NCBI GenBank assembly: GCA_024195265.1
Contig: JAJLRJ010000003.1
Coordinates: forward strand, 28,572,658-28,636,657
Direction of reading: 5' to 3'
Length of the DNA stretch: 64,000 bases
From: Dendrophyllia cribrosa
Taxonomy: Eukaryota; Cnidaria; Anthozoa; Scleractinia; Dendrophylliidae
Shown: positions 21,239 through 31,530 of the stretch, in pieces
Numbering within the stretch: the first letter of the stretch is position 1
Layout of the letters: the number at the start of each line of letters is the position of its first letter
Notes under the pieces: generated by a model
Database searches by the model: none
What the model was told of the DNA's origin: nothing
Seen by the model: the letters and a program-made list of their open reading frames with translations, nothing else
Position numbers and translations under genes: made by a program

Positions 21239-21371
21239 ATAGAAGCATTGACCGTAGTGGTGTACATCCAGTATCGTTACAAGGAAATTCTTACGATTCA
21301 GAGGTAACAAAGGCAGGTTTAGAAACAGTTCAAGTCAGTTTTATCACAGACGTAATGTCAAGGCGGTTTAC

Positions 21372-21628
21372 CTTAGGGCTCTTTAACACCTCTACGAGGT
21401 CAGATATGGTTTTATCCTCAGTTATACCGAGCATTTGTAACAGTGTACTGGTAGGGCTTCCATTGTCCCTTTTGTATTCGAGCTTTATAAATCTCAGATC
21501 ATCTCTGTTGATGTTAAACGCTTCGCCTACTTTTTGCCAGCCATAGAAGCGTCGATCAGGGTGGCGTACATCCAGATTTTTTATAAGGAAATCCTCAAGA
21601 TCAGACGGTAACATATCCAGCTTGAGGT
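21372..21628 (-). CDS. Locus B: death-domain exon
   Basis: 257-nt exon with acceptor CTTTCTACCTTTCAG and donor GTAAAC (weaker than in locus A). The peptide shows LEDFLIKNLDVRHPDRRFYG, WQKVGEAFNINRDDLRF, LEYKRDNGSPTSTLLQMLG and ISDLVEVLKS, an intact death domain nearly the same as locus A. An open frame extends upstream to 21728 with a hydrophobic start (MFAVVISTLMLFIGLFV). This could give a short secreted or anchored isoform, but the spliced reading is preferred because of phase agreement. Confidence 0.8.
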
Positions 21629-23162
21629 CTGAAAGGTAGAAAGTGAAGTTGTCAAAATTAGATGAATCACTCTGATGAACAAACAAACCAATAAAAAGCA
21701 TTAAAGTACTAATAACGACGGCGAACATTTTTGTTTTTCTTTTCGACTTTTCTTTTTACTTCAATTCATTCAATAGGTTCATAATTACACAAATCATTAT
21801 AATATCGAAGAACGATATAAGCTTAATGAACCTGGAAATAGCTGGCTGGCACCGTTAATATAAAACCCCGTCCACCATTACTCAGTTCGTTAAACTCAAG
21901 CTGGCAGTTATTTGTATTATTACAAAGACATCTTGGCTGTTTTCTATGCGAGATCACCCTTTCCACACTATTGAAACGAAGCCTAAGATACACCAGATTT
22001 AAGGTTCAATAAAGGTTAAGACGAGCGCCACAAAGATTATGGCCTAATTTAACTTCTTTGAAATTAGATAAGCCGGAGACAACGAAGACCAGGTTTAACC
22101 TTTGTTTAACTATTATAACCCGGTGCCTGGATGCTCGAGAGCCGACCGATTACTGCTAAACAAGGATTAAAACGTAACGAGAGAATGTCATTTATCTTAC
22201 TAAAATGTTTTTCAGAAGCTTATGCTAAGCTTCATGTAAAGAAAAGTATGAGTCAAAATTTAGGACATTCGATTCAATTAACTTAATTAAATTATAAAAT
22301 TGACGTTAATTCTGTGTTAACTTAATCGTGTTTTAAGCAACCCTATCCATATCACTATACATGCGGGTTACTTTCTCAGTCCTGATCTAAACCTCCTTGA
22401 AATAATCGGCCCGTATATAACTTGAGCAATAGTGAGCGGTTACTTACTTGAGTCAACTTCTATTTTTGGCCTCTCTTTGTAGCGTTTAGGCTTTCTTGCC
22501 CAAATCATGAAGAAGAAATAATTACAAATGGAGCACTTGAGTGTTGATAAATGAGGTCGAAGAATAAAACCCAAAAAAATTCCCACTGTTAAGTAAAACA
22601 CATTATGAAACAATTGCTCCCTTGTCCAGTCATCTGTTAAGTCATTGACTTGTGCAGGATCTGATAGTTGCGGTGATCTAGAATGGCGTGGCAATTTTGG
22701 GGAAGCCCTTCTTCTTTCATCGGCATCAGCAATGCGAACATCATCTTCAATGAAACTTTCCGTATCCAAGCCTGACATATTTGGGTCTTCGTGTTCCTCC
22801 ATGTCAAACATGTATACGTGCGTATCAGCATGAAGTTGCCAGGCAATGAATTCTTCATTTGGGATTTTGATCGCGTTCTTTGTAGTGCCCTTCCTTCCTT
22901 CAAGGGATACATGTCTATCCCGTTTGGCTGATTTCAGTGAATGAGCTTTTTTTCGTTTGGTCAGTTTTTTAGATACCTTCGTTTTCGTTGCTATTGAAGG
23001 TTTATGTTCAGCATCATTGCGGTCTAAAGTAAACAGCTGGTACCCGAGTGAGCATTTCTTAGTGCCGTTTGGACAAATGTAATCATGTTGTAGCAGCTGC
23101 TCCAACCCCGATCTCTGCCTCAGTCGCTCTTGTTGCACAGTAATAAAGCTGAATAACTGACA
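21372..23162 (-). CDS. Locus B: transmembrane death-domain protein (gene model)
   Basis: Minus-strand paralog of locus A. TM exon 23162-22448 (enters phase 0, leaves phase 1) joins death-domain exon 21628-21372 (257 nt, identical length and phase to locus A). Donors are GTAAGT and GTAAAC. The predicted product has the same order: ectodomain with CPNGTKKC, basic linker, TM, short cytoplasmic tail ending IEVDS, death domain. A start exon was not identified between 23.2 and 25.9 kb. The putative 5' exon and promoter lie at 25.9-26.2 kb. Downstream exons may be lost or changed, because a G-run, the THAP element and the 8-kb transposon follow directly. Confidence 0.6.
21629..22447. other. Intron of locus B
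   Basis: No gene on either strand beyond the extension of the death-domain frame to 21728. Confidence 0.5.
22448..23162 (-). CDS. Locus B: ectodomain and transmembrane exon
   Basis: 715-nt exon with acceptor ACTCTTCTTTCAG and donor GTAAGTAAC. In order: CPNGTKKCSLG near the start, a Lys-rich region (KVSKKLTKRKKAHSLKSAKR), an acidic linker with MFDMEEHED, and a TM helix (VFYLTVGIFLGFIL, then a polar break and CSICNYFFFMIW). The tail is RKPKRYKERPKIEVDS. Relative to locus A the TM region is less uniform, with His/Pro/Arg between two hydrophobic blocks. The function of the ectodomain is unknown. Confidence 0.65.
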
Positions 23163-25885
23163 CTGAAAGAAGAGTGTTTCACTTAGTGTAGTAATTATAA
23201 ACGTTTTCAAGCTGACTTTACACTTAATACTTCCCCGCCTCAAGATGGCGCGAGGGAATACTTAGCCTGACTCGAAGTTGGCAGGCTATATAGCCACAGA
23301 ACTGTGGTGAGAGGTATAGATTCGAGATTCGGACACAATATGAACACTTCTTTTTTAACCAATTTTACCTATATATAGATTATAACCAAGAACCATAACA
23401 TTCATCAAAAACCAGGACCGTACCAACATGTAGTATCAGGCAAGACGAGGCGCTCGCCTCGATCGTCTAGGTTTTATCCCAAATACCTTAAAATCTAAAA
23501 TGTTTATATTTTCTTTTACAAATTGGGCAATAAATCCATGAACAAATTGGGCAAGATACTATTTTATCTTAGTTTGGGAATAGTAGTTTTGTGAGTTATC
23601 AACTAAAACACTTGTGTAGACCAACCAAACACTAATTGTGAGTTTGCTCGGTTTGTTTGAATTTGTCCAGTGGTGTCCTTTCTACTTCACGGTTAAAGAT
23701 GTCCAAACAATTGCCAAACTCGTAAAATTATTATGGCATTTTAACTGTTTCACTACGAGAGTCAGTTATGGAGACATGAAGTGTAGTTCTAACTTTTGAG
23801 TCTGTGGATGAAATCCTATGGTGTGACCATTCAAATGAAACCTCTTCAGCAGTACTTTTGCATGGTACCATTTGTTTTTTAATATTTTACAAAATGAATT
23901 TTGGAATTTTTCTTGAATTTTGATGTTTGGCACTATTGGGAGTGAAAGGGTTAAACACGACATGGAAATTGTCGACATGAGTGTTCCGTGTAACAGTCAA
24001 ACCCGTATAACATTAGATCTACGTCAGTAAATAGCTAAGTGACCGCTAAAAACAGCTTGAAAAGAAAACAAGGAATTTGACGTGCAGGAAGACCCATCAC
24101 TAGACGAATTGATTACAAAAAGGCCCTTAGTAATGCCTACAGATAAAGCAAAATTATTTAACTTACTAGACACAAGAAGGCAACGCCAATTAAAATTATT
24201 AGAATTTTCCATTCTGGAACCTGGATCTTCATGGATCCTTACATCTGGCTACTTTTTCGCATATCTATCTATAAATCTATAAATAAAGATAAAAACATAT
24301 TAGTAACTGGTACTTCCATTCAAGACTAATGACGCCCCTCCCAAACTTTAAAACAATTCACGACGTCACTAGTGTCGTCATCCGGGGGTGCAAAACACAA
24401 GAGTTTGATTTTTAACAAATGAGTGGCTGTATTCAGGCCAAGTAGAGTAAGTACATAAATACACTTACTATAGTCTGAGACCACTTGTTCTTAACTCAAT
24501 TAGATCACTTAACTTCTGTGTTTTTTTATTCATTATTATGTGCAATCTGCAAGGCTTTTCAATAGTATAAGGTTTTTGATTTTGTAGATAACTGTATTAT
24601 TCATGTACTTGTTTTGCCCCGCCCCGATTAGCGTTCCAGCTATTTGCAGGGCAAACAAATCATTCAACTCTTCCATTATTATACTAAGAATACATTGTTG
24701 TGATTGTTTGTTGTTGAATAAATTGTTGTAGTTGTTGTTGTTATCTTTGCATGTTGTTGATATTAGTTATTTATGTGCGCGTCGATCTGGCTAATGCTCT
24801 GGCTAATGCTCCGGGGTAAATATATAACGTGACACCTGCTGAGTCAGATAATACACATTTAAATAACTTTCCTTGTGATAATTTTTTTTGTTCAAAGTGC
24901 CCATTATCGTACCGTAAGCCCTCACAACTGGCATAAACAGTTAAAGGTCTAGTGCGGATCGTGTACTTCAGGTCTGGATTTCTCCTGAAACGTAGACAAT
25001 AATTTCCAAGTTTTCTTGTATTGGTAACAGATGACATCGGGATAACAATTAGCATAGAGAGGGATTCAGGGAAACGTCCCGTCAGCAGAAAGTGACCAAA
25101 CATGATTTGGGTTACTGAAAATGCTTCTACCTATCAATCAGGTCTGGCATCCAAAGATTCTAGGATTACCAAACGAAAACGACGTTTCTAGACTTCAATG
25201 GGTTCCCCTGAAAAACAACAACGAAAAAGCGTGAACTATTCGTCTCACCCGTGACCGAGTCACGGTCCTACACTGAAATTGAGCATTTATTGGGACATGT
25301 GATATGATGTAAATAAACCGTCGCCTATATTTCGTGACATAGTCATGTGATTGTAGTATTAATTTATTGATTATCAAACCTAAACGATTATAAATATATT
25401 TCAGTTCCCCATTTTCATATTACGAATTATTGAACTTCAAGGTAAAAAAGAAAAGGTAAACATTTCATATTTTGTAGAACATTTTGTAAAATTAATGATA
25501 GAAGTGAATATACGTTATGTAATCAACAAATATCCAATGAAATCGCGCCGCGTCTGATCATCACTGACCCGTGCCAAGCACACGCATGCAGATACGTCAG
25601 AAACATCAAATTGAAAATACATCCAAATAACTAAACAAAACCTTTGAAAACTGTACGTCATTTACACGATGTGTTTGTCGCCAACTTTTGCTATACTGTA
25701 CTCATGCATGCTTTTGAATCTGTGAACTTCATGCTGTCGTGCGAGCCGTATCAAAGTAGTGTAAAGGAATACATGTGTTACAATAATTCACCCTTCATGG
25801 TCTACTACACTATCGAATTCAACAACCGCGTATCGAACCTCGCCGAGGTTACAAATGAACACGATACTACACGAAACGGACTTAC
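23163..25885. other. Non-coding stretch, probable 5' introns of locus B
   Basis: No exon could be supported. Short GTT-rich tracts occur near 24700-24770. Open frames below 110 codons show no domain. Confidence 0.4.
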
Positions 25886-26221
25886 CTTTGGCAAACCTCA
25901 AACGAAGAAATCCTCAGACAAACAAAACCGAACAAATCTTTAGATAAACTGAACTTGAACAGCAAGACTGAAGTGCCACAGGTCAAACAAATCCAACAGT
26001 ACAATAACTTCGAGCCCGTTTCTAGTGGATTTGGGCTTACACAGAACAGATACTCGAACCGGTAGATGTTCAATGCATGCCTTAATCTTAACGCTTTTGC
26101 AACACAACAGCGCTAGGTAGAAGAATGGGTTTTCCGGCTGGATTCAGACTTACCGTAATAGCTATAAATGCAATCGGTACCCCGCCAAATCGAGGCTACA
26201 AACAATGGGTGTAAGGGAAGC
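25886..26221 (-). promoter_or_regulatory. Locus B: putative 5' exon and promoter-proximal region
   Basis: The left edge is a minus-strand donor (AAAG|GTAAGTCC). Patchy similarity to 9944-10290 includes ACAAATCC, AATGCATG and TTTTGCAACA. It ends at the kappaB palindrome 26222. Interpreted as the paralogous first exon and promoter. Confidence 0.4.
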
Positions 26222-26232
26222 GGGGATTCCCC
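26222..26232. promoter_or_regulatory. NF-kappaB-like palindrome GGGGATTCCCC (locus B)
   Basis: Perfect palindromic kappaB-type 11-mer, 336 bp upstream of the putative 5'-exon donor of locus B, at the equivalent position to 10291-10301 in locus A. Confidence 0.5.
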
Positions 26233-26543
26233 TCAGTTTTGCTTAGCTTTGCATGCTTTCATGACTTTCAATTTCAATTTCACATAGGCTAATCAATAGT
26301 TCTTTAAAAAGCCGTCCGATAATTTTTGCCATTTTTGGCGTGTTTTAGTCCAACGGGTTGTCCAATGACGACGTTTTCTTTGGCTTGGCGCTTCGAATAA
26401 ACAGCAAATGATGCCTATTATGATCTGTTACCTATTGGTTAGTCCAAACACTGAAATAACATTCTACAATATCATGACTGCTTGGTCTGGAATAGAATAA
26501 CAACCTAATCATGTCGCTGTTAAACAATGGGTGTAAGAGAAGC

Positions 26544-26554
26544 GGGGATTCCCC
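26544..26554. promoter_or_regulatory. Second NF-kappaB-like palindrome of locus B
   Basis: Copy of the 26222 site created by the 322-bp tandem duplication. Confidence 0.45.
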
Positions 26555-27003
26555 TCAGTTTTGCTTAGCTTTGCATGCTTTCATGACTTTCAATTTCAAT
26601 TTCACATAGGCTAATCAATAGTTTTTTGTATAAGCCGTCCGATAATTTTTGCCATTTTTGGCGTGTTTTAGTCCAACGGGTTGTCCAATGACGACGTTTT
26701 CTTTGGCTTGGCGCTTCGAATAAACAGCAAATGATGCCTATTATGATCTGTTACCTATTGGTTAGTCCAAACACTGAAATAACATTCTACAATATCATGA
26801 CTGCTTGGTCTGGAATAGAATAACAACCTAATCATATCGCTGTTATTATTTATGCAAAATGCCACATCTCCTCAACTGAAAGATGAAAACAAAATCGAGA
26901 AGCGTTAACTCAAGCGTTACTTTATTTATCAGTCTTTTACCTCTATGAAGAAGAGCTTCAAAGTCACGCGATTCACGAAGAGTAACCGGAAGTGTAATCT
27001 TAA

Positions 27004-27227
27004 AGGGATAGTATCACGAGGTTCCACGCGCGGCACTGTTCACTATTCTTGCACCGGAATTTTGGACATATCACTGTTAAAAGTGATTTTTTCTTTCTTC
27101 TGGATATCAAAACGGATTTTTTAATTCAAAAAATACCTCCACTTCTCGACGGCCTTTTTGAATTTGCGGAATCAAACTTGAAAAGTGGGCCGACGTTTTC
27201 AAGTTTCGACCTCGTGATACTATCCCT
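27004..27227. mobile_element. 224-bp MITE flanked by TTAA
   Basis: Ends AGGGATAGTATCACGAGGT and its inverse, with TTAA at 27000-27003 and 27228-27231. The TTAA target suggests mobilisation by a Kolobok- or piggyBac-type enzyme, but the termini differ from those of the 8.1-kb element. It has no coding capacity. Confidence 0.8.
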
Positions 27228-27287
27228 TTAACAGCCTGGTTTTCATATCGGGTAAATCCCAGACAATCGGGGATTTCGCTGTTCCCC

Positions 27288-27674
27288 GACCGCACAGGGT
27301 ACAGAGGAGCTCTATTTGATCGTACAAGACGTTATTTTCTTCGAATTGTCGCCGTCTTGAAAGTTAAACTGATTGCGTTACACAAAATATGTACCGCGGG
27401 CCAAATTACTACGGGCTCGGAAGCTGCGAAATCGGTGTACAGTAAAGAATACGGCAAGTCCTTTCTTTTCTCTTGGCACTTCGTGCCTCGTTGTCAGCAC
27501 TTCGTGCCTTGTTCGGAAAGCTTCGCTTTCCGAAGATAATTGCGCCCTTAGTAATTTGGCCCGCGGTACACATTTTGTGTAACGCAATAAGTTAAACTTT
27601 TAAGACGGCGACGATTCGAAGAAAATATCGTCTTGTACGATCAAATAGAGCTCCTCTGGACCCTGTGCGACCGT
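27288..27674. repeat. Long inverted repeat with ~130-bp arms
   Basis: Arms 27288-27420 and 27545-27674 are reverse complements with few differences (GACCGCACAGGGT at the outside; CCGCGGGCCAAATTACT at the inside). The 125-bp spacer holds CACTTCGTGCC twice. Fold-back or MITE-type element; no target duplication identified. Confidence 0.8.
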
Positions 27675-28924
27675 CCCAGATTTTGCCGACTTGTGAAAAA
27701 ACGAAATCGTAGACATCCCCGATCGCGATCATTCTCGACTGGTGAAAACATAGATTTTGACTGCCTGTGACGTCAGCGACGGTTTAGCTCGGTACCAAGC
27801 CTTTAATTGGTATAAAATCGGTATCGCGGACTACAGCCACGTCTTTATTTAATCATCGCCGATTTTACCAATACTTTTATCAAATACCGTAAAATCCCGG
27901 TTATAACCCCTGGGCTAGCTTATACAACCTCAGAAGGTTTTTGCAAACAATTTTGTGATAAATAAGCGTTCTTTGAGTTAATTTGGTGCACATTTTTGTA
28001 AAGAATTCCTGTTAATTAGATAGGAACTGGGGTACAACCAGAATGTTGTTTTGTTTTGTTGGGATATATAACGGTTTACAACAACTGTACTGTTCTGATT
28101 GTTCATGCACATTGAAAAAGTCGTATATATGTGCCAGCGCCTCTTTTTTTAAAATAAGTATTCTCCAGGGCGAGATTTCGACGATCAAAGCATAGTGGGT
28201 TCACACTAGAGAGTAAGTCCGCTCTTGTGTTTTTAGAAAGTTCTCACTTTCAAGTGCTTTCAAGATAGAGAGAAGATAAAGTGTATTTTGGGAATGGTAG
28301 ATATAATTTTTGGCGTAATTCACGGCACACTAATTGGCAAGCATTTTGAAAAATACATTGGCAAATAATAATTTTCGCATTCTAATGACATTCCTAAACG
28401 GGAAAGTTTTCTGCTGTAGCTAGACCAATAACTTCTAGTAAATATTTCGATATAGGGGTTAGTTTCTAAAGAAACTGTGGTGTCGTGGGAGGAGGGGGGG
28501 AGTGAAACACGAGAATTTGGTTTCATCATATGAGTTGAGTTATCGTTTTATATATTTTTGGTAATGTACTCTTTTATCAATATTGAAGAAAAAAACTTTA
28601 CAGTCTGTCTGATACAATTGTACTACAATACTTTCAATGCTTACTTATACGTAAACAATAAGTGCAATAATTTTTTCAATCATTAACGTTTATACAGCAA
28701 AAAGCAACAACAACAACAACTAATAACAAAAAATAAAATAAAACACGCGTGTATTATTTTATTTTTTGAATAGGCTGTAAAAAATAAGAGTGAGCATATT
28801 AGATAAAATGTTTTCCGGCTACTTTAAGAAAGCTTGAGGGGGACCATGAAACACGAGAGATTTGGTTTTATCATCTGAGTTGAATTGAGTTAAGTTGATA
28901 AGGTACATTGGCCACCGTTAAGAG
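27675..28924. other. Non-coding stretch
   Basis: No gene recognised. (CAA)n at about 28707-28720. Confidence 0.5.
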
Positions 28925-29395
28925 ATTCTAGGGTTAAGGATAAATGTGAAAAAGGCCAAAGTCATAAGATTTAACGCCACAAACCAGGGTCCCTTGTATC
29001 TTGATAGGATATAATGGTCGAGGAAGATGTGGACAGCTTTGGTTACTTGAGAGCTACTGTCAGCACAACATGAAGCACGGAGCAGGAATTCGTCAAGCTT
29101 AACAAAATTTGGCGGAGCTCACAGCTGGGTAGAAACACAAAAGTGCGAAAAGTTAAGTCCAACGTGATCGCTGTTTTGCTTTATAGTTGTAAGACCTGGC
29201 ATATGACAAAGGCCGACGAGAGCAAGCTGGACATCTTCCAACATAAGCTGTCTTCGGAAAATCTTCATTTAACACTGATTGGCTAATGAAGGTAAGCAAC
29301 GACGCAGTTATGGAAAGGGCGAAGACGGAACGGAACTGGTCAGCACACAAGTGAGGAGAAGACTGACTTGCGTTGCACAAGATCTCTCAACAAAA
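28925..29395 (+). pseudogene. LINE reverse-transcriptase C-terminal remnant
   Basis: Conceptual translation in shifting frames recovers the end of a non-LTR RT: the SFGYLRATVST region (usual YLGATVS), KLNKIWRSSQL, RNTKVRKVKSNVIAVLLYS, then C-x-T-W and MTKADESKLDIFQHK. The order and spacing are those of the segment after the RT active site in jockey/L2/CR1-like LINEs. Several frameshifts and stops; no 3' end could be defined. Confidence 0.65.
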
Positions 29396-29696
29396 ACAAA
29401 TCATTGCGCGATGGTAAAAGAGTCTTCTCCTCTGCACTGATTGTGTCTGTCAAGAATATCGTTGTTTGTTGAGCAAAGATAAAATAATTGGGCCTTTCGA
29501 GTGAATTGTTTTTTCGTAACAGCGACGGCAAAACTTATGTCTCCAGTTCAAAACAAGCAACGTTTGACTTAACTGTTTCACTTGGTTTACACACGTTTCT
29601 CTAATTAATGTATTCATTTGTAAAGGGGTTGCCGTCTAGCATGGGTCCGGTAAACTCAGTAACAGGCAACGTGCATTAGGGTTCCCTCTCTATTAA

Positions 29697-29953
29697 AGTG
29701 CAGCTAAACCCCAATTTTGTTTTTCTTTTTATCAACTCAATGTACGTTGTAAAGTCGAATGGTGAAAATTTTCTTGTTTTTAACGTCGCGTTAGTGAGTT
29801 ATAGAGATTTGAACGTACAAAATGCTAATTAGATGACGTCAAATCAAAATGCTAATTAGATGACTCAAATCAAGTAGTTGTATAATAAACGAGTCTTGAT
29901 TTGTCGTCATCTAATTAGCATTTTGTAAATTCAAATTGGGGTTTAGGTGCACT
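29697..29953. mobile_element. 257-bp MITE flanked by TTAA
   Basis: Termini AGTGCAGCTAAACCCCAATT and its near-exact inverse, with TTAA at 29693-29696 and 29954-29957. Inside, ATGCTAATTAGATGA is repeated and also inverted. Non-coding. Confidence 0.8.
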
Positions 29954-30497
29954 TTAAAGGGACACCTCTATATATTAAGGGGACACCTCTCAGGCTGGTA
30001 CCAGCCAGCAAAATGCTTATATAATCTTATTGTCTCTATCAAAGCGACAACTCCATAAAGGGTGTGATCACTAAAAAAGTTCTAACATCAATTTCTTTCA
30101 TTTTATGTCTGCCAAAATTGCTGCAAATGCTGCCAATATGACAAGGAAACTTTTTGCTTTTAATGTTTCCTTAAACAACACATCTTTTTTAATATAGATG
30201 CTTTTTTGTCCAAATTTATAAACAATTTTTGAATAATTTTGCTAATGAATGCTAACTAGATTCATTCATTATGGTTTACTTTTTTAAAAATAATTTTTTT
30301 GGAAAGTTTATTTACTACCCTTTCATATAAGATATTAGCTTCCACATAATTGTAAATAGCTGTTAAGAAAATACATAAATAGTAATGTTGTCCATTTTAC
30401 TGAGTTGCTTATGAAACTTTTAAGTGACATTCTTTTAAAAGTGTAAAAGTTCGCAATAAATTTACAATTTCAAAAAAATTGGCAAAAAATTGTTATT
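29954..30497. other. AT-rich non-coding stretch
   Basis: Nothing recognisable. Two GGGACACCTCT repeats near 29960-29990. Confidence 0.5.
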
Positions 30498-31404
30498 TTC
30501 CTACACCTCTCTCCTCCGCAGAGGCCTCCTAGTCACGCTCCACGCTTGGCAAAAAACGCGCGGAGGCTGGGTAGAGGTAAAAAGTAAAGCGCGCGGGGAA
30601 CTCTGGGAAGGGGAAAGAAGGAAGGGAGACCTCTGCCAGATTTTGTGCGGTTCTCTGGTAGGATTTGCGGTTCTGTGGTTTTGGCTAAACCAGACGACGA
30701 TTTTGAATGTTCTTTTAAAGATCTGAGTATAGAGGGTTAGTAGACGCAATTTGATGTAGTTTCGATCGTTATTAACGGAGTTTTGACCATTCGTGCTTTT
30801 TGTAATTGTCCGCCATTTTGGATTTAGTTCTCTTTCTTTTTAACATACGCTGCGTTTCTCCCTCTCACAAACGATAACATCGAAGATGATGCTGATTGCC
30901 AGCCACTAAAATAGTAGCACCCCGGTTAAGAATAGAGCCAGTGGGTCTGCAGGAAAGCATTCGTTTATTCCCAATACAAAGTCTTCGAACGAACCAGTTA
31001 TTCATTGCAGATACTTGCCTTTTTGTCTTTTATTTAGAAGTTCTGTTTTTTGCTATTGGTCTTTTTTAAGGTGACAAATTCCCAAAGACAAAGCCTAATG
31101 ATCATCAGTCTGTTAAAATATTTCACACAGTTATGTGAAAATATAAATTTGAGTTTAAACAATCATTTCAGCTATATTTGTTTCTGCATGGACTAAACGG
31201 TACTGTATGTTAAATTCAGAGCTTGTTTTATTCAAAATGTTGCAATAAATATTATGTAGGGGTGAGTGGCTTAGTTTTCCTAAATATATACAAATATACT
31301 GCTACAGTGTATCCTAGAAATTTGCTCATTAAATGGTTATTTATAATTATGATTGTTTTCATGTCTGAGTTTACTCTTAAGAGGAAATTATTAGTCTCTG
31401 GATT

Positions 31405-31530
31405 GGATGTGAGAGGGAATTTGCAATTGCTACACTTTTATCCTATCTGGATGTGAGAGGGAACTTGCTGGCTATACTCTTAAGAGGAAATGACTACTCT
31501 CCAGTCTGGGCGTGAGAGGGAACTTGCATG
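31405..31530 (+). repeat. Short direct repeats GTGAGAGGGAAYTTGC
   Basis: Three copies of TGTGAGAGGGAATTTGC-like sequence, alternating with two copies of CTCTTAAGAGGAAAT, inside the 3.8-kb element. Confidence 0.7.

Larger units (their letters stand above)
20605..21320 (-). pseudogene. Decayed second death-domain exon of locus B, split by insertion
   Basis: The 3' half (20605-20775) and 5' half (21239-21320) together match the death-domain exon pattern (NFLV..LDV ... GEVSNINRDD, LKVEYKRD, PTSKRLEM), but with frameshifts, and they are separated by a 463-bp TIR element at 20776-21238. It is the counterpart of the decayed exon 2512-2700 of locus A. Confidence 0.7.
26200..26844 (+). repeat. Tandem duplication, unit 322 bp, two copies
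   Basis: Copy 1 (26200-26521) and copy 2 (26522-26844) are almost identical, differing at a few bases. Each contains the kappaB palindrome, so the site occurs twice upstream of locus B. Near identity indicates a recent duplication. Confidence 0.9.

Noticed and set aside
21330..21728. Locus B death-domain frame read as a separate secreted 132-residue protein from ATG 21728
   Set aside because: The acceptor at 21629 and phase agreement with the TM exon, mirrored in locus A, favour a spliced exon; kept only as an alternative in the feature text.
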